Origin: CBCXVS01 sp965178525
Lineage (GTDB): Bacteria > Tectomicrobia > Entotheonellia > Entotheonellales > Entotheonellaceae
DNA length: 15,245 nt
NCBI GenBank assembly: GCA_965178525.1
Contig: CBCXVS010000194.1
Location: forward strand, 1-15,245
Direction of reading: 5' to 3'
A program made the position numbers and the translations under genes. This document shows, piece after piece, positions 1 to 7,353 of this stretch. Each line of letters starts with the position of its first letter. Position 1 is the stretch's first letter. Under the pieces are notes generated by a model. That model made no database searches. It was not told the DNA's origin and saw only the letters and a program-made list of their open reading frames with translations.

Positions 1-1
1 G

Positions 2-15
2 AAGGAAGAAGAATG
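2..15 (+). promoter_or_regulatory. Shine-Dalgarno and ATG preceding the lptD repeat
   Basis: AAGGA at 2-6 sits six bases before ATG 13-15, ideal ribosome-binding geometry. In the sequence as given, this ATG reads through the heptamer array into a frame ending at 231 and not into the LptD body. Confidence 0.55.
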
Positions 16-2146
16 TTTTTTATTCCGCCTTCCGCCTTCCGCCTTCCGCCTTCTATGGCTGGTAGCGGGTCTGCTCCTCCTCTGGGCCCGCCATACCGCC
101 GTGGCGCAACCGACGCCGGTTCCATTGCCTGGCACCGGGGCGGTGGGCCAGGAAGTCGTGCTCCGGGCCGAGACCCTCGAATTCTTTCAGCAGACCCAAC
201 AGCTGGTGGCGGCTGGGGCCGTGGTCATTGAGTCCGGGGACTCGCGCATGTTTGCCGATCGGGTTGAAGTCAACACGGAAAGCGGCGTTGGCATGGCAAC
301 CGGTCGGGTGCGCCTGTTGACGCCCGAAGATGATATCCGGGCGTCCCGGTTGGATTTCAACCTCAGCGCCGAACGGGGGGTGCTTTACGATGCGGTGGGG
401 ATTTTCGCCAGCGCCTATCGTATTCGTGGCGAACGCATCGAGCGCTTGGGGCCCAACACGCTGACGGTGCAACGTGGGCATGTCACCACCTGCCAGCAAG
501 CGACGCCGGATTGGGAATTTCGCGCCCGCCAGGCCCGCATCGGGCTCGGCAATTATGTGACGTTAAAAGATCCCTCGTTCCGGATCAAAGGCGTGCCGGT
601 ATTTTATTTCCCGTACTTTATCTTCCCGATTAAAGATGAACGCACCACGGGATTTTTGCCGCCGCGTGTTGGCTATAGCTCCAACGACGGGGCCGTGGCG
701 AAGACCTCGTTTTTTTGGGCCATGACGGATTGGATGGACACGACCATCGGACTCGAATACCTGAGCAATCGTGGCGTGAAGCCGGAGGTGGAATTCCGCT
801 ATGCCATTGATCCGCTCTCAGACGGCAACGTTTTCGGGGCCTACATCGAAGACCGGGAAGATGACGAAACCCTCTGGCAGGTGCTGATCCAACAGCGGCA
901 GGAGTTCGGCTGGGGCCTGCGGGGACTGACGCAGATCGATTTGCGCAGTGACGCGGATCCGCTGCGCCGCTTTTCGCGTGACCTACGGCGGGAGTCGCAG
1001 GTGAGCACGCTGTCCTTTGGCGCCCTGACCCAGCGATTGGCCAACCAAGTGGTTACGGTCGAGGGCGCGTCGTTTGACGGCATTCCCGAAAGTGGCGGCG
1101 ACCAGCAGTTTCGCCGCCTTCCCGCCTTGTACGCCGAGCAATTGCTCACGCCCCTCTTTGGCGGCGCCTTCTTTCGGGTCGAGGCGTCCTATCAGCGCAT
1201 GAATGCGACCGATGTGGTCGACAATACGCCGGTGCAACGGCTCGACCTCTTTCCGCAAGCGGCGCTGCCGCTGGCCCTGGCCCCGTGGCTGCGCCTCACG
1301 CTCACGGGCGGGCTGCGGGGAACCGTCTATGATCGCCAGACGGACAGCACAGCCCATACGACGCGTGAACTGCCGGAGGTGCGCGCCCATGTGCGCGGCC
1401 CGACCCTGCGGCGCCGTTACCCTGGCGCCAAACCGGGGCAGGCGTTGATTCACGTGATCGCGGCCCATCTGGACTATCGCTATGTGCCACGCGTGGCGCA
1501 ACGGGATCTGCCGGGGTTCGAGACGCTTGATGAGGCGGTGCATTTCCTGGATCCTTTGGAGACGTTGACCCTGATCGATCGTATTGAGGCGGCCAATTAT
1601 GCCAAAGTATCACTCGTGAATCGCCTCTTTGCCCACGGCCTGTGGGGGGCCGGGCCGGGGCGTATACGGGAGGTGGGGCGTCTCGTCTTGAGCCAGGGCT
1701 TCGATCTTCGCGAGGACACAGCAGGAAATGGCAATCTGCTCGGACCGCTCGATGTGGAAATCGAGATGTTTTTCCGGCAACGCTGGCGTTTGATCTCGGC
1801 GCTGCGCCTGCAGACGGCCACCGCGGAGATGGAGGCATCCAGTACACGCCTGCTCATGATGCCCTCCCGCCAGTGGACCCTTTTTGCCGGGCACACCTAC
1901 CGACAGAACCCGGATATGCAGTATGTGTCGGGTGGCGTGCGAGTGTCACTCCTGGAGCGCTTGCAGTTGCAATATACCCTGCGATACGACGGCCTCACGG
2001 CTACCATCCGAGAGCATAGCCTTGCCGCCAGCTACCTGGCGCAATGTTGGCGGGTTGATATGCGGTTGCGTGTGCGGAATACGGAAGACGCGCCGTTTTT
2101 GGCCAACACGAGCTTTTTCATCCAGTTCAACCTGTTTCACTTCTGA
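13..2146 (+). CDS. lptD: LPS-assembly outer-membrane protein LptD (OstA/Imp), 5' end frame-shifted by a heptamer repeat
   Basis: LptD is the outer-membrane beta-barrel that, with LptE, inserts lipopolysaccharide into the outer leaflet. The body frame is open from base 2 to the TGA at 2144-2146. A clear signal peptide is encoded at 53-103 (hydrophobic core LWLVAGLLLLWA, then AVA before QPTP). An LptA/OstA-like periplasmic domain follows (about bases 150-520), then a long region rich in alternating barrel strands ending in a terminal Phe. There are only two cysteines (codons 491-493 and 2045-2047), matching the inter-domain disulfide pair of the family. The body frame has no ATG, GTG or TTG upstream of GTG 101, which lies inside the signal peptide. 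The only RBS-supported ATG (base 13) is in another frame because of the repeat at 23-53. The true start is therefore either ATG 13 in a different repeat state or upstream of the window. Family identity is firm; the start is not. Confidence 0.88.
23..53 (+). repeat. Tandem heptamer TTCCGCC, four copies plus a partial
   Basis: Four perfect TTCCGCC units occupy 23-29, 30-36, 37-43 and 44-50, followed by TTC. The unit resembles the ATTCCGC unit near kdsA and rluD. It lies between the RBS/ATG at 2-15 and the signal-peptide core of LptD, so each unit gained or lost shifts the frame by one base. Confidence 0.9.
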
Positions 2147-2156
2147 GGATCACGCT

Positions 2157-3368
2157 GTGCAAGTCGCACTGGTGCACGATTGGCTCACTGGCATGCGGGG
2201 CGGGGAAAAATGCCTGGAGGTGTTCTGTGAACTCTTCCCCGAGGCCGATCTCTTTACCCTGCTGCATGTGCCGGGGAGCGTCTCGCCGACCATCGAGCGC
2301 CACCGCACGGTGACCTCGTTTTTACAGGGATTGCCGGGGAGCCGACGCTGGTATCGCTATTATCTGCCCCTGATGCCCATGGCTGTCGAAGCGTTCGACC
2401 TCAGCGGCTACGATCTGATCCTGAGCAGCAGCCATTGTGCGGCCAAGGGCGTGATTCCGCCGCCCGATGCCTTTCATGTGTCCTACGTGTACACGCCCAT
2501 GCGGTACGTCTGGGATCTACGGCCGCAATATTTCCCGCCCACTGGTGTGATGGCGCGGACGATCGTGCCCAGCATGTTGCATTACTTACGTGTATGGGAT
2601 ACTGTCTCAGCGCATCGGGTGCACGCGTTTGTGGCCATTTCGCAATTTGTGGCCCGCCGCATTGCCACGTATTATCGGCGTGAGGCGACGGTGATTTACC
2701 CCCCGGTCGACACAACCTTATTTACCCCGGGTACGACGTCGGATGATTTTTATCTCATGGTGACTGCCCTGGTGCCCTACAAAGGCGTCGATCTGGCCAT
2801 ACGCGCCTTGCAGGCGCTGCGGCGTCCTCTGAAAATTGTTGGTAGCGGTCCGCTCGAAACGTCCCTGCGGCGGCTGGCCGGACCCGATGTGGAACTGCTG
2901 GGGTGGCGGTCGAACGACGAGCTGCGGCAGTATTATGCGGCCTGCCGGGCCGTCATTTTCCCGGCTCGGGAAGACTTTGGGATTGTACCGTTGGAGGCCA
3001 ATGCCGCGGGACGGCCGGTGATTGCGTTGGGGCAGGGTGGCGCCTTGGAGACCGTGGTGCCGGCCAATGATCCGCATCATCCTCTGGCGCCGCATCCGCA
3101 GATCGGACCACACCACATGCCGACCGGCGTCCTGTTTCCCGACCGTACGGCAGAGTCCTTGCAAGCAGCCGTGCGGTTTTTTGAAGCCCACGACACCCTA
3201 TTTTGCCCGCAGGCGATGCGGCAACATGCGCTGCGGTTCGATCGCGAGCAATTTAAACAGCGCATGCAGCACTTTCTGACCGCGGCCTATGCTGCGCACC
3301 GGGAGGGCGACCCGCAAGGCGGCGTCTATTCTGCAGGAGAGCCATGGCGTCATGCTGAAAAAGCATAG
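2157..3368 (+). CDS. GT4-family glycosyltransferase (GT-B fold), LPS/polysaccharide type
   Basis: This is a predicted retaining nucleotide-sugar-dependent glycosyltransferase of 403 residues, likely acting at the cytoplasmic face on an LPS or surface-polysaccharide intermediate. GTG 2157 is chosen as the start because GAGGAT, overlapping the lptD stop, lies just upstream and the protein then opens with the family's typical VALVHDWLTGMRGGEK segment. The C-terminal half shows PYKGVDLAIRA, a VGSGPL stretch and the EX7E catalytic motif EDFGIVPLE with Glu272 and Glu280, followed by ANAAGRPVIA, as in GT4 nucleotide-binding domains. It starts 10 bp after lptD and overlaps the next gene by 17 bp, suggesting one transcript. 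The N-terminal pattern resembles WbaZ-like mannosyltransferases, but donor and acceptor cannot be read from sequence. The same frame is open upstream to 1884 inside lptD; I treat that as non-coding. Confidence 0.9.
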   Translation: MQVALVHDWLTGMRGGEKCLEVFCELFPEADLFTLLHVPGSVSPTIERHRTVTSFLQGLPGSRRWYRYYLPLMPMAVEAFDLSGYDLILSSSHCAAKGVIPPPDAFHVSYVYTPMRYVWDLRPQYFPPTGVMARTIVPSMLHYLRVWDTVSAHRVHAFVAISQFVARRIATYYRREATVIYPPVDTTLFTPGTTSDDFYLMVTALVPYKGVDLAIRALQALRRPLKIVGSGPLETSLRRLAGPDVELLGWRSNDELRQYYAACRAVIFPAREDFGIVPLEANAAGRPVIALGQGGALETVVPANDPHHPLAPHPQIGPHHMPTGVLFPDRTAESLQAAVRFFEAHDTLFCPQAMRQHALRFDREQFKQRMQHFLTAAYAAHREGDPQGGVYSAGEPWRHAEKA

Positions 3369-3954
3369 TCAATTTTTCGAAAATCTATTGTTTCTCTTCG
3401 ATCTGAGCATGATCTTCACGGCGTGGCTGGCCGCGTACGGGCTGCGCTTTAGCGGCTGGCCGATTCCGGTCTATTACGGCATCCCGCCTTTGTTGGACTA
3501 CCTCTTCCTGCTGTTCTTTGTGCCACCGATCTGGGGTGTGATTTTCAAAAGCATGAATATGTACCGGCCGCGGCGCATCAGCAGTCACCTGACGGAAGCG
3601 TACGACGTCTTCAAAGCCGCCACCTTGGCGGTGCTCCTCTTGATGGCCGTGGCCTATATCGGCAGGCAAGAGACGGTGTCCCGTGTCCTGTTCGCCTATT
3701 TTTGGGCGTTGAGCACGGCCGGGTTGATCGTGACCCGGTTGCTTTTTCGGGAGTGTCTGCGGTATGCGCGCCGGCGGGGCTACAACCTACGGCATATCGT
3801 GATCCTGGGGACCGGCCATCTGGGACAGACCTTGCGCCGTGAAATCGGTCGGCATCCCGAACTGGGGCTCAATATCGTGGGGTTTTTGACCCTCAATGCT
3901 TATGAAGTGGGACAGCGGCTGGAGGGCGTCGAGATCGTGGGGCATATTGACTAG
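3352..3954 (+). CDS. Polyprenyl-phosphate sugar phosphotransferase (WcaJ/WbaP type), N-terminal part before an in-frame TAG
   Basis: These 200 residues form the membrane and Rossmann-like part of a polyprenyl glycosylphosphotransferase. Four hydrophobic segments are visible at about residues 11-29, 47-65, 88-103 and 110-131, followed by a nucleotide-binding-like segment HIVILGTGHLGQTLRREI. ATG 3352 is chosen because an AGGAG-type site is upstream and LKKHSQFFENLLFLFDL matches the usual N-terminus; longer starts would run back into the glycosyltransferase. Reading stops at TAG 3952-3954, just after GVEIVGHID, where homologues normally continue with an acidic linker into IDEV-like sequence. The next 266 codons continue in the same frame and complete the family, giving 467 codons in total, a normal full length. 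This is a broken, read-through or split gene. Confidence 0.8.
   Translation: MLKKHSQFFENLLFLFDLSMIFTAWLAAYGLRFSGWPIPVYYGIPPLLDYLFLLFFVPPIWGVIFKSMNMYRPRRISSHLTEAYDVFKAATLAVLLLMAVAYIGRQETVSRVLFAYFWALSTAGLIVTRLLFRECLRYARRRGYNLRHIVILGTGHLGQTLRREIGRHPELGLNIVGFLTLNAYEVGQRLEGVEIVGHID
3952..3954 (+). other. In-frame amber codon within the sugar phosphotransferase gene
   Basis: The TAG splits one otherwise continuous frame; homology resumes at the next codon. TAG also ends the GT4 gene (3366-3368) and kdsA (6532-6534), so genome-wide TAG reassignment is unlikely. The next codon is GTG, a usable reinitiation start. Confidence 0.85.
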
Positions 3955-4755
3955 GTGCAAGCGGTCATGCGGGCGCGAGCGATTGATCAGGTGTTTGTGG
4001 CGCTGCCCCTCGAGGCCATGGTCGCCCTGGAAAAAATCTTGCAGCAACTCGCTACCAAGATGGTGGACATCAAAATCCTTCCCGATCTCTATCAGTATGT
4101 CATGCTGCAGAGTAGTGTGGAAGAATTTGAAGGCATGCCCATCGTCACGCTCAGTGGCTCGCCCATGTACGGCTGGAATCAGGTGATGAAGCGCGTCCTG
4201 GATCTGGCCGTGTCTGTGCCGCTGCTGCTGGCTGCGCTGCCCCTCTTTGGTCTGCTCGCCGTGTTGATCAAGGCGACCTCGCGGGGGCCGGTGTTTTATA
4301 TGCAGGAGCGCATGGGCTATGACGGCCGCATCTTGCGCATGGTCAAGTTCCGCACCATGCACCCGGATGCCGAACGCCATACCGGCGAAGTGTGGGCGCG
4401 GGAAGACGACCCGCGCCGTACCCGGCTGGGGGGCTGGCTGCGCCGCACGAGTCTGGATGAGCTGCCACAGCTTTGGAATGTGTTGAAAGGCGAGATGAGT
4501 TTGGTGGGGCCACGGCCCGAGCGACCGGTCTTTGTGGAGGAATTCCGTCAACGGTTTCCGCGCTATATGCTACGCCATCGCGTCAAGGCCGGCATGACGG
4601 GCTGGGCCCAGGTGAAAGGTTGGCGGGGCAATACGTCTTTGGAAAAGCGGCTCGAACACGATTTGTATTATATTCAGCATTGGTCCTTATGGCTCGATCT
4701 CAAAATTCTCTGGCTCACCTTGTGGCGGGGGTTTGTGCATAAAAACGCCTATTGA
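3955..4755 (+). CDS. Polyprenyl-phosphate sugar phosphotransferase, C-terminal catalytic part
   Basis: This part contains the complete bacterial sugar transferase domain (PF02397 family), which transfers a hexose-1-phosphate from a nucleotide sugar to undecaprenyl phosphate and starts assembly of a surface polysaccharide. Visible features are the KRVLDLAVS entry into a hydrophobic membrane-inserted helix (about residues 79-107), GPVFYMQERMGYDG, KFRTM, the Asp168-Glu169 catalytic pair in SLDELPQLWNVLKGEMSLVG, PRPERP, and KAGMTGWAQVKGWRG. It is in the same frame as the preceding fragment and directly follows its TAG. If translated separately it would start at GTG 3955, adjacent to the stop, by reinitiation; a GTGGGG stretch lies about 14 bases upstream. 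The initiating sugar (glucose, galactose or another) is not determined. The catalytic domain is intact, so activity is possible despite the interruption. Confidence 0.82.
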   Translation: MQAVMRARAIDQVFVALPLEAMVALEKILQQLATKMVDIKILPDLYQYVMLQSSVEEFEGMPIVTLSGSPMYGWNQVMKRVLDLAVSVPLLLAALPLFGLLAVLIKATSRGPVFYMQERMGYDGRILRMVKFRTMHPDAERHTGEVWAREDDPRRTRLGGWLRRTSLDELPQLWNVLKGEMSLVGPRPERPVFVEEFRQRFPRYMLRHRVKAGMTGWAQVKGWRGNTSLEKRLEHDLYYIQHWSLWLDLKILWLTLWRGFVHKNAY

Positions 4756-4803
4756 GTCCGCCACAGTACCGCAGGCAAATACACACACGACATGAGGCAC
4801 AGT

Positions 4804-5601
4804 ATGCAAGGTTGTGTTGTTGTCATTCCATCCCGGTACGCCTCCTCACGTTTTCCCGGCAAGCCCTTGGCGCCGATTGCCGGACGGCCCATGATTCAAC
4901 ATGTGTACGAACGGTCGTGCCAAGCCCGTCTGGTCGATACGGTACTGGTGGCGACGGACGATGAGCGCATTGCCACGGCCGTGCATGCCTTTGGCGGTCA
5001 GGCCGTCATGACGTCGCCGGATCATCCCACCGGGACGGACCGCATTGCAGAGGTGGCGGCCAAGCTCGACTGTGACATCGTGGTCAATGTGCAAGGCGAT
5101 GAGCCGTGCATTGCGCCTGAGGCAATTGATGCGATGGTCCAACCCCTACGTGACGACGACACGGTGCCGATGTCCACCTTAGCCCATCCGATACACGATA
5201 GTGAGGACTTGTTGACACCGAACGTGAACAAAGTGGTGGTCGACCAGACGGGCTACGCGCTCTATTTTTCGCGCGCACCTATTCCCTATGACCGCTCGGC
5301 CTGGCCGCAATCGCCGCATCTCCTGGCCACGGCAGGCAAAACGCCCACGGTACCGCCCGGTTGTTTTCGGCACCTGGGGCTGTACGCCTATCGGCGCTCG
5401 TTTCTGCTCACCCTGGCGCTATGGCCACAGACACCGTTAGAGCAGTTGGAACAGCTCGAACAACTCCGAGTGCTCGAACATGGCTACCGGATTCGTGTGG
5501 TACAGACAACGTACAACAGTATTGGCGTGGATGTTCCGGAGGATGTGGCCCGTGTCGAACGCGTCCTCGCCGGCCAGGAAGAAGAGAGGACTGAGGGATG
5601 A
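4804..5601 (+). CDS. kdsB: 3-deoxy-manno-octulosonate cytidylyltransferase (CMP-Kdo synthetase)
   Basis: KdsB activates Kdo with CTP to CMP-Kdo in the cytoplasm for lipid A-core synthesis. Family motifs run in order: VVVIPSRYASSRFPGKPL (residues 5-22), VATDD (49-53), TSPDHPTGTDR (70-80), VNVQGDEP (94-101), NKVV, YFSRAPIPYDR, HLGLYAYRR and the C-terminal GVDVPEDV. ATG 4804 is preferred because GAGG lies six bases upstream; ATG 4792 in the same frame would add four residues. At 265 residues it is slightly longer than the usual ~245-255; part of the excess is a charged tail. The final codons and stop lie inside the GGACTGA repeat array. A LEQLEQLEQL run near residue 210 is a small internal repeat. 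The next gene is kdsA, so two steps of CMP-Kdo supply are adjacent. Confidence 0.95.
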   Translation: MQGCVVVIPSRYASSRFPGKPLAPIAGRPMIQHVYERSCQARLVDTVLVATDDERIATAVHAFGGQAVMTSPDHPTGTDRIAEVAAKLDCDIVVNVQGDEPCIAPEAIDAMVQPLRDDDTVPMSTLAHPIHDSEDLLTPNVNKVVVDQTGYALYFSRAPIPYDRSAWPQSPHLLATAGKTPTVPPGCFRHLGLYAYRRSFLLTLALWPQTPLEQLEQLEQLRVLEHGYRIRVVQTTYNSIGVDVPEDVARVERVLAGQEEERTEG

Positions 5602-5615
5602 GGACTGAGGACTGA
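5588..5615 (+). repeat. Tandem heptamer GGACTGA array at the kdsB 3' end
   Basis: Four consecutive heptamers read GGACTGA, GGGATGA (degenerate), GGACTGA, GGACTGA. The kdsB stop TGA (5599-5601) lies in the degenerate unit. Three perfect units place a TGA in every forward frame, so the array ends any frame entering it. Its reverse complement is the array at 13746-13773. Confidence 0.9.
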
Positions 5616-5639
5616 GCCTAAGATCAAGCCCTTGTCCGC

Positions 5640-5681
5640 ATTCCGCATTCCGCATTCCGCATTCCGCATTCCGCATTCCGC
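5640..5681 (+). repeat. Tandem heptamer ATTCCGC array upstream of kdsA
   Basis: Six perfect ATTCCGC units follow a partial unit (TCCGC at 5635-5639). The array is stop-free in all forward frames. With the GGACTGA array 24 bp upstream it forms a two-part element that recurs inverted at 13701-13773. Confidence 0.95.
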
Positions 5682-5697
5682 AATAGGGGGAGGGACT

Positions 5698-6534
5698 GTG
5701 CAAACAACGCAAGACGTTATGATTGGTTCGGACATGCATATTGGTGGCGGTGCGCCGCTCGCGCTCATTGCCGGGCCGTGTGCCATCGAAAGTCAACAGC
5801 ACGCCCTGGAGATGGCTCAGAGCCTGAAGGAGATGACCGCGGCGGCGGGGGTGCCCTTTATCTACAAGTCGTCCTACGATAAAGCCAATCGTACGTCTAT
5901 TGAGAATTATCGCGGTCCTGGCTTGCACGATGGCTTGGCCGTTTTGCAACGCGTGCGCGAGGAGATTGGGGTGCCGGTGTTGTCCGATGTGCACGACGTG
6001 GAGCAAGTCGAGGTGGCGGCGGAGGTGCTGGATATTTTGCAGATTCCGGCATTCTTGTGTCGCCAAACCGATCTGCTTTTGGCCGCTGGCCGTACGGGGA
6101 AGCCGGTGAATGTGAAGAAGGGTCAGTTCCTGGCGCCGTGGGATATGCAACATGTGGCGCAAAAGATCGTCAGCACGGAGAACCCGCAGATTTTGCTGAC
6201 CGAGCGCGGCGCCACGTTCGGCTACAATAACCTCGTGGCTGATATGCGGTCACTGGCGATCATGCGCACATTTGGCTTTCCGGTTGTCTTTGATGCCACC
6301 CATAGCGTACAACTGCCCGGCGGGGCGGGCGGGGCCTCCAGCGGGCAGCGAGAATTTGTGCCGGCGCTGACCCGTGCGGCGGTTGGCGTGGGCATTGACG
6401 CCCTGTTCATGGAAGTGCATGCCGACCCTGACCGGGCTCCTTCCGACGGCCCCAATATGCTGAAACTGCAGGATTTGCCAGCCCTCTTGAGCCAGGTCAA
6501 GGCGATTGATGCTATTGTGCGGCAGGCGGCGTAG
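5698..6534 (+). CDS. kdsA: 3-deoxy-8-phosphooctulonate synthase (Kdo-8-P synthase), metal-dependent type
   Basis: KdsA condenses phosphoenolpyruvate with arabinose-5-phosphate to form Kdo-8-phosphate. GTG 5698 is chosen because GGGGGAGGG lies just upstream and the frame before it is only repeat; ATG 5719 is an alternative. The 278 residues are a normal length. Diagnostic blocks are AGPCAIES, YKSSYDKANRTS, YRGPGL, SDVHD, FLCRQTDLLLAAGRTG, VNVKKGQFLAPWD, LTERGATFGYNN, DATHSVQLPGG and FMEVHADPD. Cys28, His202, Glu239 and Asp250 have the same spacing (174, 37, 11) as the metal ligands Cys11, His185, Glu222 and Asp233 of the Aquifex aeolicus enzyme. E. coli KdsA has Asn in place of the Cys, so this is the metallo class. 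The 3' end overlaps the opposing SPFH gene by 23 bp. Confidence 0.95.
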   Translation: MQTTQDVMIGSDMHIGGGAPLALIAGPCAIESQQHALEMAQSLKEMTAAAGVPFIYKSSYDKANRTSIENYRGPGLHDGLAVLQRVREEIGVPVLSDVHDVEQVEVAAEVLDILQIPAFLCRQTDLLLAAGRTGKPVNVKKGQFLAPWDMQHVAQKIVSTENPQILLTERGATFGYNNLVADMRSLAIMRTFGFPVVFDATHSVQLPGGAGGASSGQREFVPALTRAAVGVGIDALFMEVHADPDRAPSDGPNMLKLQDLPALLSQVKAIDAIVRQAA

Positions 6535-7351
6535 CCCCGCCCGCACCTCCGGGCGCGGCGGGTAATGTCCCCGGCGGTGTCGTGGCGCCATTATCTTGAC
6601 GCATACGGTCGCCCATCTCAATGAGGGGCCGGACCAAGTCGATCGGCACGGGGAAGATCAAAGTCGAGTTGTTTTCGGTGGCGACCTCGGACAGCGTTTG
6701 CAAAAAGCGCAATTGCAGCGACATCGGATGCTGTCCCATGATATCCGCCGCCTCCGCCAGACGGGTCGAGGCTTGATACTCGCCTTCCGCCGAAATGATC
6801 TTGGAGCGCCGTTCGCGCTCCGCCTCCGCCTGCCGCGCCATGGCCCGTTGCATCTCCTGCGGCAGGTCGACGTGCTTGATTTCGACCGCATCCACCTTAA
6901 TGCCCCATTGATCGGTTTCCGCGTCGAGAATCGCTTGTAACTTCATGTTGATATCATCGCGTCCCGTCAGGATCTCGTCCAGTTCGGATTGCCCCAGCAC
7001 ATTGCGCAACACAGTTTGAGCTTTTTGGTAGGTGGCATCGTAGAAGTGTTCGACATTGACGACGGATTCTTTGGGACTCAACACGCGGAAAAAGACGACC
7101 GCATTGACGCTCATTGTCACATTGTCTTTGGTAATGATGTCCTGCGGCGGGACATCGACCGTGACCACGCGTGTATTAATCGTGTGGATCTGCTCGATCA
7201 GGGGAATGACGATGATAAAACCAGGTCCGCGGACGCTCTGGAATTTTCCCAGCCGCAGGATGACGCCGCGTTCCCATTCCCGGAGAATTCTAAAGGGCCT
7301 AAAGACTAATAGCGCTAAGACAATGATGCCGAGGATGAGGGCGAGAGACAT
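6512..7351 (-). CDS. SPFH/stomatin (slipin)-family membrane protein
   Basis: This 279-residue protein has one N-terminal hydrophobic segment (about residues 3-17), then an SPFH/Band 7 domain starting at FRILREWERGVILRLGKFQSVRGPGFI. Family blocks follow: DVPPQDIITKDNVTMSVNAVVFFRV, YQKAQTVLRNVLGQSELDEIL, GIKVDAVEIKHVDLPQEMQRAM, and a charged helix QAEAERERRSKIISAEGEYQAS. A low-complexity Pro/Gly/Ala tail covers the last ~25 residues. It lies two bases after the nfeD stop, with a GAGGAGA site inside the end of nfeD, so the two are probably translationally coupled. Such pairs are widespread; the SPFH partner is thought to form membrane-associated oligomers and to be processed or regulated by NfeD. 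Its role here in envelope homeostasis is inferred from that pairing. Confidence 0.93.
   Translation of the reverse strand: MSLALILGIIVLALLVFRPFRILREWERGVILRLGKFQSVRGPGFIIVIPLIEQIHTINTRVVTVDVPPQDIITKDNVTMSVNAVVFFRVLSPKESVVNVEHFYDATYQKAQTVLRNVLGQSELDEILTGRDDINMKLQAILDAETDQWGIKVDAVEIKHVDLPQEMQRAMARQAEAERERRSKIISAEGEYQASTRLAEAADIMGQHPMSLQLRFLQTLSEVATENNSTLIFPVPIDLVRPLIEMGDRMRQDNGATTPPGTLPAAPGGAGGATPPAAQ
6538..6555. other. GC-rich inverted repeat at the kdsA/SPFH convergence
   Basis: CGCCCG at 6538-6543 and CGGGCG at 6550-6555 can form a six-bp stem with a six-base loop, starting four bases after the kdsA stop. There is no T tract on either strand, so it is at best a weak or factor-dependent end point. 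It also lies in the Pro/Gly/Ala tail codons of the opposing gene. Confidence 0.25.
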
Positions 7352-7353
7352 CG

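Noticed and set aside
23..53. The short-unit arrays (here and at 5640 and 13701) as a CRISPR array
   Set aside because: Units are seven bases, directly adjacent and without spacers.
1884..2156. Extension of the glycosyltransferase frame upstream into lptD
   Set aside because: The extra 91 codons oppose well-conserved LptD barrel sequence, and the protein similarity starts at GTG 2157 with an RBS.
5632..5697. Longer kdsA start at TTG 5632, giving an N-terminus made of repeat-encoded residues
   Set aside because: No ribosome-binding site lies before TTG 5632, whereas GTG 5698 has GGGGGAGGG just upstream and gives a normal-length KdsA.
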